DNA from: VRUE01 sp963812335 | GTDB taxonomy: Bacteria; Actinomycetota; Thermoleophilia; Solirubrobacterales; 70-9 | Reading direction: 5' to 3' | Length of the DNA: 64,000 nt | Assembly: GCA_963812335.1 (NCBI GenBank) | Contig: CAWEUU010000005.1 | Coordinates: 62,001-126,000, forward strand | In this document: positions 54,809 to 64,000 of the stretch, one piece after another | How positions within the stretch are numbered: position 1 is the first letter of the stretch | Layout of the letters: each line of letters opens with the position of its first letter | Notes under the pieces: model-generated | Databases searched by the model: none | What the model was told of the DNA's origin: nothing | What the model saw: the letters and a program-made list of their open reading frames with translations, nothing else | Translations under genes and position numbers: made by a program

Positions 54809-55533
54809 TGACGGCTCTCGTCTCCGATCTCCCTGTTGCCGCCCTGAAGGGCCGGTTGGGGCTGGCGGAGCGTGAGGCGGCGCGGCTGGTCGAGGCGCTG
54901 GCAAGGCTCGGGATCGGCACCCTGGGGGAGCTGGCGGCGCTCTCCTCCGAGCACGTCGCCGACCGCTTCGGCGCGGCCGGCCTGCGCGCCCTGCGGATCG
55001 CCCGAGCCGAAGAGGAGCTGCTCGTCCTCGGCATCCACGGCGCCTGGGAGGAGCTGGCCGAGGAGTTGGAGCTTCCCGAAGGGACGGCCGGCAGCCAGCT
55101 CGAACGGGCGCTGGAGCTGCTGGTCGACCGGCTGCTCGCCGCGCCGCGCCGCAAGGGGCGGACGCTGCTGGGGCTTCGCCTCGGCGCCGTTCTCGGCGAC
55201 GGCGGCGGCTGGAGCGTCGCGCAGGGCCTCGGCCGGCCGAGCTCGTCGGCGCGGGCCCTGCGCGCGGTGCTCCTGCCCCGGCTGGAGGAGCTGCCGGCGC
55301 CCGCCGTCTCGCTCTCGCTGCGCGCCGTCGGCCTTGGCCCGCCCGCCGCCGAACAGCTCGAGCTCTCGCGCCCCGGGGACGAGTCCCGCCGCCACCGCCT
55401 CGGCGCCGCCCTGCGCGAGGTCCGCGACGCCCAGGGCGCCGAGTCATTGCTCAAGGTCCTCCCGGCCGATGACGACTCCCGCGTCCCCGAGCGCCGCGCC
55501 CTGCTGACGCCGTATCCGGTGCCCGGTCGATGA
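54808..55533 (+). CDS. imuB: ImuB-like Y-family polymerase homolog lacking the N-terminal polymerase domain
   Basis: 241 residues from ATG 54808. ALKGRLGLAEREAARLVEALARLGIGTLGELAAL, RFGAAGLRALRIARAEEELLV is the thumb/little-finger part of ImuB; family members have ~500 residues with an N-terminal catalytic-fold palm that is missing. It directly follows an SOS box, and ends in ATGA overlap with DUF6504, as full imuB genes do. ImuB connects DnaE2 to the clamp; whether the shortened form still binds the clamp is unknown. No clear QxxLxLF clamp motif is seen. Confidence 0.75.
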   Translation: MTALVSDLPVAALKGRLGLAEREAARLVEALARLGIGTLGELAALSSEHVADRFGAAGLRALRIARAEEELLVLGIHGAWEELAEELELPEGTAGSQLERALELLVDRLLAAPRRKGRTLLGLRLGAVLGDGGGWSVAQGLGRPSSSARALRAVLLPRLEELPAPAVSLSLRAVGLGPPAAEQLELSRPGDESRRHRLGAALREVRDAQGAESLLKVLPADDDSRVPERRALLTPYPVPGR

Positions 55534-55776
55534 CGGCGGGGATCCGGCGGCTCTACGCGCCGCGCCGGGTCTCGGTCGCGGTCGACGAGGGGGGCGTTCC
55601 GGTGGCGGTCGCGGGGGTCGAGGCGGTGGCGGTGCGCGAGGAGTGGGTCGTCGAGGATCGCTGGTGGACGCCGCGGCGGCATGCGGCGGCACTACTTCGA
55701 GCTGGCCCTGCTCGACGGCCGCAACGCGGTCGTCTTCCGCGACGGCCACGGGCGCTGGCACCGCCAGCGCGCCTGA
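55530..55776 (+). pseudogene. DUF6504 protein, frameshifted
   Basis: Starts MTAGIRRLYAPRRVSVAVDEG at ATG 55530 and should end YFELALLDGRNAVVFRDGHG...QRA at TGA 55776, but the two halves are in different frames; the shift is in the repeated CGGCGGC near 55674-55687. This short protein normally follows imuB and precedes dnaE2. One base removed would repair it. Confidence 0.65.
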
Positions 55777-55799
55777 TGACTGCCTTGCCCAAGCCGATC

Positions 55800-57084
55800 T
55801 CAGGGGCCCAGCAGAGCCGCGGGGACGACTGCGATCCCGTCCTTGCGACGGTAGGCCTCGGTCCCGGTGGTGACCACCACCGCGTCCAGCAGATCGTCGC
55901 CGGCCCTACTCTTTGAGCCAGTGCAGATGGCGCACATCGTCGTCCCCCACATCGCGCGCCAGCTTCACCTCGATCGCGACCACGCGCCCGTCCGCGCGCT
56001 CGACGATCAGGTCCACCTCGTGCTCTCCCTTGATGGTGCGCAGGTGCTTGACCGTCGCCTCCGCCGCTTGCGCATAAGTCCGCACGGAGAGGGTCACGAG
56101 CGACTCGAAGAGAGCTCCGAGCAGAGTGCCGTCGCGGGGAAGCGGGGGCCCGGCCTCACGGCCTTCGAGCAGGGCATCCGCATCGGCGCCCAGCAGGCGT
56201 GCGGCGAGAGCGGGATCGGCGAGCTGGTGCTTTGGAGGGGGAGGAGAGGCGGGAGATCCGGTTGCGGCTGGGAAGCCAGGCCTCGACGGGATCGAGGATC
56301 CAGAAGCCGTTCGAGGACCTCACGGTAGGGAAGAAGTCGTGGTCCTGGCCGGCTTGTCGCCGTGGCCGGCCGTCGCGGCGGCGCGGATCGCCTCGAAGGA
56401 GGCGCTGGTGGACGTCGCAGCGGCGTAGGCGGCCATCCAGCGCCGCAGCGCCGCGGGGTCGCGGAGGTTGTGCTCGAGCTCCTCGAAGTCGCGGTCGACT
56501 ATGCGCAGGAGGTAGCCGTCGAGCTGGGCTCGCAGAGCACGACCCGACAGAGGGCGGAGGCCCGGGAAGCCCGAGGAGACGATCTCGCCGACATAGCCCT
56601 CGAGGCCGATCTCGCAGGCGCCGGACAGCTCGGGGCAATTCCCCCGCAGGAGGGAGGTCAGGCTGACCGTCGGGGAGGCGAGCCCTCGCTCGGAGAGGGC
56701 GAGCGGGCGCATGCGGACGCTGACGATGCGAGCGGCGCCCGAGTGCGATCCGCGCTCTGTCGGCTGGGAGGACCCGGTGAGCAGAAAGCTGCCCGGCGCT
56801 GCGCCGGCATCGACGGCTCTCCGAACCAGGTCCCACGACTCCGGCACGTATTGCCACTCGTCTATCAGCACCGGCACCGGGCCCGCGAGCAGCCGGGCCG
56901 GGTCCGCGACGGCGATGCTGCGTTGAGCGGGGTCGTCGAGCTCGCGCGCCGTGGCGGCGCGGCGCATCGCCGTCGCGGTCTTGCCGACGCCCTTCGTGCC
57001 CTCGATCGCCAGGGCGGCGATCGACCCCATCAGCTCATCCAGCTCCGCATCGACGGCGCGCGCTGCGTAGGGAGTGGCCTCCAT
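55800..57084 (-). pseudogene. AAA ATPase with DUF4143 C-terminal domain, multiply frameshifted
   Basis: The N-terminal 255 residues from ATG 57084 are intact: Walker A GTKGVGKTATA (~30) and Walker B PVLIDEWQYVPESW (~75). Beyond about 56330 the family sequence (LDPVEAWLPSRNRISRL, HQLADPALAARLLG, LFESLVTLSVRTYAQAAEA, AIEVKLARDVGDDDV, and DLLDAVVVTTGTEAYRR) is spread over all three frames, needing at least four single-base shifts near 56327, 56305, 56230 and 55915. It sits between DUF6504 and dnaE2, so it probably inserted into the mutasome operon and then decayed. Confidence 0.75.
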
Positions 57085-57172
57085 CTGGCAAGACTACCAT
57101 TTCGTAAGCATGTAAACTACAAAAATGTAGATATCTATCCTACGGTTTCGCAGGCTCCGGCAGGGGAGGGGC

Positions 57173-60661
<3,489 letters not shown>

Positions 60662-61010
60662 TAGGAAAAGACCCGGCCAAGCTGCACGGCTACTACGCCG
60701 AGCTGTTCGGCTGGAAGATCGATGCGGACAACCCGATGAACTACGGGACCGTCAAAGGCGAGGACAACCCGTCGAGCATGGGCAGCATCGGCGGCGGGAT
60801 CGGCGGCCCCGGCCCCGACGGCTACGAGGGCCACGTCACCTTCTACGTCGCCGTGCCCGACGTCGAGGCGGCGCTGCAGAAGGCCGAGAGCCTCGGCGGC
60901 ACCCGCACGATGGGGCCGGACGAACCGATGGAAGGGCTCGAGATCGGCATGTTCGCCGACCCCGAGGGCCACGTGGTCGGCCTGGTCAAGGGCTCCGAGT
61001 AGCGTGCCGC

Positions 61011-61772
61011 TCAGCCCGCGGCTTCGGCTCGCTTGAGCCCGCCGCGGGCCCAGGCGGCGAAGAGCAGCGGCAGCGCCAGGGCGATCGCAAAGGCGAGCGC
61101 GACGACGACCGGGTCGCCGGAGATGAAGCCGCGCCCCGCCTCCAGCAGCGCCGTCACCGGGTTGACCGAGGCGACCGCGTGGATCCAGCCGCTGAGCAGG
61201 TCGAGCGGCACGTAGACCGGGGCGAGGAAGAGGATCAGGAAGACCGGGAACTGCATCAGCGGGCCGCCCTGGATCGAGCGCACCCGCATCGCCACCCCCG
61301 CCGCCCACATCGTCGCGGTCAGGTTGACCAGCACGGCGAGGCCGTAGAGCCCGACCAGTTCGATCCCGCCGCCGCCGACCTGCATGCCGGCGATCAGCGC
61401 GACCGCGGTCAGCACCGTCCAGGTGATCAGCGCCCGCACGAGCGCCGCGAGCGCGTAGCCGGCGACGATCCCGCGACGGTCGCTCGCCGCCAGCAGGTAG
61501 CGGCGGGCGAACCCGGTCTCGAAGTCGCGGGCGATGCCGAAGCCGGTGAAGACGCCGCCGAAGGCCGCCGACTGGAGCAGGACGAAGACGAACTGGAAGG
61601 CCGTGTAGCCGCTGGGGAAGTCGAACCCCGGCGCGCCGGCGATCGCCGAGAGGCCGCCGGCGAAGGCGGTGAAGAAGAAGAGCGGGAAGAGGATGCCCGG
61701 CGCGAGGAAGGCCGGGTTGGTGAGGAAGATGTGGATGCTGCGCCAGGCGACGGCGCGGGCGGTGTGGATCAC
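61011..61772 (-). CDS. ABC-2 type exporter permease (second)
   Basis: 253 residues from GTG 61772 in a 4-nt overlap with the upstream permease. Six TM helices; ABC-2 pattern with IHIFLTNPAFLAPGILFPLFFFTAFAGG at the start, RDFETGFARRYLLA in the first loop and VNPVTALLEAGRGFI near the end (the NP in the last loop is typical of drug/daunorubicin-type permeases). Confidence 0.88.
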   Translation of the reverse strand: MIHTARAVAWRSIHIFLTNPAFLAPGILFPLFFFTAFAGGLSAIAGAPGFDFPSGYTAFQFVFVLLQSAAFGGVFTGFGIARDFETGFARRYLLAASDRRGIVAGYALAALVRALITWTVLTAVALIAGMQVGGGGIELVGLYGLAVLVNLTATMWAAGVAMRVRSIQGGPLMQFPVFLILFLAPVYVPLDLLSGWIHAVASVNPVTALLEAGRGFISGDPVVVALAFAIALALPLLFAAWARGGLKRAEAAG

Positions 61773-62548
61773 GTCCGCACCAGCCTCGTCTTCAGCGCCG
61801 CCGAGGCCGCGGCCATCCCGATCGCCAGGATCGCGCCGGCGATCGCGAATCCGAGCGCCAGCTCGCCCAGGTTCCAGCCTTCGATCAGCAGCGAGCGGAA
61901 GGCCGCCAGCAGGTAGGAGACCGGGTTGATGCTGGCGACGGTGTGGAACCAATCGGTCTGCAGCAGTTCCAGCGGCAGCGCCATCGAGGAGAGGAAGAGC
62001 AGGACGAAGAAGAGCGGGAACATGCCCTGCACGGCCTCGGCGGTGCCGCTGCGCAGGGCGACGAAGAGCCCGAGCGCGCCGAAGGCGACCGTGATCGAGA
62101 CCGAGAGCGCGACGATGACCAGGGCGCCGCCGAACCCCGCCGCAAGCTCCGCACCGGCGATCAGCCCGACCGAGAGGTAGACGACCGCCTGCACGAGGCC
62201 GAGCACGACGGCGCCGGCGAGCAGGCCGCCGAGCAGCGCGGCGCCGTGCAGCGGCGTCAGCGCCAGGCGGTTGAGGAAGCCGGTCTCGATGTCACGGGCG
62301 AGGTCTGTGCCGGCGTTCATCACCGAGAACAGCGCCCCCTGCATGAAGGGCACCGCGAGGGCAAAGGTCAAGTAGGAGTCGGTCGGGAAGCCCGGCAGGG
62401 CGGTCGCGTCTTTGAGCCCGCCCGAGTTGACCGCGAGCAGGAACAGGGGGAAGACCAGCGCCGGCACGATCTGGCTCGGCTGGCGCAGCGTGCGCAGCAC
62501 CGAGCGCCGCGCGAGCTGGCCGATCTGGGTGGCGGCGGTGCCGCTCAC
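61769..62548 (-). CDS. ABC-2 type exporter permease (first)
   Basis: 259 residues from ATG 62548 (overlapping the ATPase stop by four bases). Six TM helices; RTLRQPSQIVPALVFPLFLLAV, DIETGFLNRLALTP and VASINPVSYLLAAFRSLL match the second permease, so they arose by duplication. Together with the ATPase they form a DrrAB-like exporter, possibly for a lipid or drug. Confidence 0.9.
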   Translation of the reverse strand: MSGTAATQIGQLARRSVLRTLRQPSQIVPALVFPLFLLAVNSGGLKDATALPGFPTDSYLTFALAVPFMQGALFSVMNAGTDLARDIETGFLNRLALTPLHGAALLGGLLAGAVVLGLVQAVVYLSVGLIAGAELAAGFGGALVIVALSVSITVAFGALGLFVALRSGTAEAVQGMFPLFFVLLFLSSMALPLELLQTDWFHTVASINPVSYLLAAFRSLLIEGWNLGELALGFAIAGAILAIGMAAASAALKTRLVRT

Positions 62549-63555
62549 GGGGTGCCGACCGCCTCCATTTCCTCGCTGCCCGGCTCGTCCGCCTCGCCCC
62601 CACCGGCGCCCTCGAGCGAGCGCCCGGTCTTGGCCAGGAAGACGTCGTCGAGCGAGGGCGCGTGCAGCTGCAGCCGCTCGATCGCGATCCCCTCGGCGTC
62701 GAGCGCGCGGACGACGTCGGCGAGCTGCGACTCGCCGCCGGCGAGCAGCACCGAGGCGCCGCCGCGGTGTGCCTCGCTGCAGTCCTCGCCGAACCGCGCC
62801 AGCGCCTTCGCAACGCGCTCGCGGTCGGCCGGATCGCGTGGGACCGCCTCCACCGTCGGCCGGCCGATCTCGGCCTTGAGCTCGGCCGGCGTGCCCTCGG
62901 CGACGATCCGGCCGTGGTCGATGATCCCGACCCGGTCGGCGAGCGCATCGGCCTCCTCCAGGTACTGGGTGGTGAGGAAGACGGTGACGCCCTCCTTTGC
63001 CAGCCCCGCGACCTCGTCCCAGAGCGCCGTGCGGCTCTGGATGTCGAGCCCGGTCGTCGGCTCGTCGAGGAAGAGGATCCGCGGCCGGTGGGCGAGCGCC
63101 AGCGCCAGGTCGAGCCGTCGTTTCATCCCGCCCGAGTACTCGCCGACCTTGCGGCCGGCGGCTTCGGCGAGGCCGACCCGCGCGAGCAGCTCGGCCGAGC
63201 GCGCGCTCCGCTCGGCCTTGGGCAGGCCGTGCAGCGCGGTCTGCAGGCGCATGTGCTCGCTGCCGCTCAGCAGCGGGTCGAGCGCCGCCTCCTGCAGCGC
63301 CGCGCCGATCGCGCCGCGCACCTTGCCGCCTTCGGCGGCGATGTCGAAGCCGGCCACCCGCGCCGTGCCCGCCGTCGGCGGCAGCAGCGTGGTCAGCATC
63401 AGCACCGTGGTCGACTTGCCCGCGCCGTTGGGCCCGAGGAAGCCGTAGATCTCACCGGGCGCGACGCGCAGGTCGATCCCGTCGACCGCGCGCGGCCCGT
63501 TCTTGAACTCGCGCACCAGCCCTTCGACTTCGATTCCCTGCTCGCGGCTCGTCAT
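62545..63555 (-). CDS. ABC transporter ATP-binding protein (DrrA/CcmA family)
   Basis: 336 residues from ATG 63555 (the frame extends upstream but without family similarity). Walker A GFLGPNGAGKSTTVLML, signature EYSGGMKRRLDLALAL, Walker B RILFLDEPTTGLD, then the H-loop in VTVFLTTQYLEEAD. The ~120-residue C-terminal part (DRVGIIDHGRIVAEGTPAELK..., LQLHAPSLDDVFLAKTGRSL) is the DUF4162 tail of DrrA-type exporters. It drives the two permeases. Confidence 0.94.
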   Translation of the reverse strand: MTSREQGIEVEGLVREFKNGPRAVDGIDLRVAPGEIYGFLGPNGAGKSTTVLMLTTLLPPTAGTARVAGFDIAAEGGKVRGAIGAALQEAALDPLLSGSEHMRLQTALHGLPKAERSARSAELLARVGLAEAAGRKVGEYSGGMKRRLDLALALAHRPRILFLDEPTTGLDIQSRTALWDEVAGLAKEGVTVFLTTQYLEEADALADRVGIIDHGRIVAEGTPAELKAEIGRPTVEAVPRDPADRERVAKALARFGEDCSEAHRGGASVLLAGGESQLADVVRALDAEGIAIERLQLHAPSLDDVFLAKTGRSLEGAGGGEADEPGSEEMEAVGTP

Positions 63556-63612
63556 CGCCGCGAAGACTTGCAGCTTGACCTGCTCGGCGCGCCGCGTAGG
63601 GTGGGTGGCGAA

Positions 63613-64000
63613 ATGGCGGTGGAGACGCGATACGCGCGCAGCGGCGACGTCAGCATCGCCTACCAGACGATCGGCGAAGGGGAGACCGACATCGTCGTCG
63701 CCTTTCAGTTCGTCTCCCACCTCGACCTGCTCTGGGAGAACGCCGCCGAGGCCGAGTTCATGCGCCGGCTCGGCTCCTTCGCCCGCGTGATCCTCTTCGA
63801 CCGCCGCGGCGTCGGCCTCTCCGACCCGGCCGGCGGCGCCCCGACGCTGGAGGAGCGGATGGACGACCTGCGCGCGGTGATGGACGCGGCCGGCTCCGAG
63901 CGCGCGGCGCTGATCGGCATGTCGGAGGGGGCGACGATGAGCATGCTCTTCGCCGCGACCTACCCGGAGCGCGTCTCGGCGCTCGTCCTCTGGGGCGCGA
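63613..64000 (+). CDS. Alpha/beta hydrolase, N-terminal part (3' end outside window)
   Basis: 129 codons from ATG 63613 to the window edge. RYARSGDVSIAYQTIGEG, VSHLDLLWENAAEAEFMRRLGSFARVILFDRRGVGLSDP and the nucleophile elbow LIGMSEGATMSML. This style is common in proteins where an alpha/beta hydrolase is followed by an adenylate cyclase or regulator domain; the rest lies beyond the window. Confidence 0.8.
   Translation, partial: MAVETRYARSGDVSIAYQTIGEGETDIVVAFQFVSHLDLLWENAAEAEFMRRLGSFARVILFDRRGVGLSDPAGGAPTLEERMDDLRAVMDAAGSERAALIGMSEGATMSMLFAATYPERVSALVLWGA

Noticed and set aside
57085..57172. SOS box in front of dnaE2
   Set aside because: The AT-rich gap has no GAAC-N4-GTTC; dnaE2 either has its own promoter or depends on the imuB site.
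61773..61952. Upstream extension of the second ABC permease to 61952
   Set aside because: The extra 60 residues are coded opposite to nothing but in the frame overlapping the first permease and are Arg/Gly-rich; the GTG at 61772 in a GTGA overlap is the natural start.

Overview
The window is about 70% GC and reads as the origin-proximal chromosome of a high-GC actinobacterium. The gene order (parB-parA-rsmG-jag-yidC-yidD-rnpA-rpmH, then dnaA-dnaN-recF-DUF721-gyrB-gyrA, then an FHA/PP2C/RodA/PBP/PknB cluster) is the classical actinobacterial arrangement. The style of the proteins (HNH protein after gyrA, several Ser/Thr kinases, truncated ImuB/DnaE2 locus, DUF3105) suggests class Thermoleophilia (Solirubrobacterales/Gaiellales-like). 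The class is an inference; only the phylum-level call is firm. No rRNA, phage, IS transposase or CRISPR array is visible; one tRNA (Ile-GAT) is present.

Layout. 1-4.9 kb: nucleotide pyrophosphatase-like protein, small membrane protein, PLP aminotransferase coupled to a first D-Ala-D-Ala ligase-like gene, DUF151 protein, tRNA-Ile. 4.9-10 kb (minus strand): segregation, 16S methylation, membrane insertion, RNase P and L34, with a parS-like site at the rnpA/yidD overlap. 10-19.3 kb (plus): replication initiation and gyrase, with weak DnaA boxes between dnaA and dnaN. 19.3-31.1 kb: HNH protein, prephenate dehydratase, a kinase, then the cell-wall signalling run fhaA-fhaB-pstP-rodA-pbpA-pknB-ddl. 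31.1-35.2 kb (minus): another kinase, purM, uppP, dedA. 35.2-47 kb: an envelope polysaccharide locus (nucleotide-sugar dehydratase, LytR_C protein, Wzy-like polymerase, flippase, three glycosyltransferases, phosphoglycosyl transferase, two acyltransferases). 47-55 kb: assorted metabolism (DUF3105, hydrolase, metF, sugar porter, enoyl-CoA hydratase, TetR, VapBC, pyrF). 54.5-60.7 kb: a rearranged SOS mutagenesis locus (SOS box, truncated imuB, DUF6504, broken ATPase, dnaE2). 60.6-64 kb: VOC protein, a three-gene ABC exporter and the start of an alpha/beta hydrolase.

The most unusual content is a set of palindromic interspersed elements. Four copies of an ~85-nt core (family A) each lie between inverted arms that differ completely from copy to copy. 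Two copies of another core (family B) sit inside the Wzy-like gene. Two copies of a hairpin with a conserved internal loop (family C) flank rsmG and separate echA from tetR. A 43-nt palindrome (family D) occurs three times, always inside coding sequence: twice in the same phase of dnaE2 and once at the 3' end of the Wzy-like gene. This resembles, by analogy only, the Rickettsia palindromic elements that invade ORFs.

Other themes: many genes have a TANNNT hexamer 6-8 nt before the start codon, so leaderless mRNAs are probably common; some genes seem to use ATC or CTG starts; and several genes carry single-base frameshifts (dnaA tail, Wzy-like gene, echA, DUF6504, dnaE2), often at homopolymers, which may be assembly errors or real decay.
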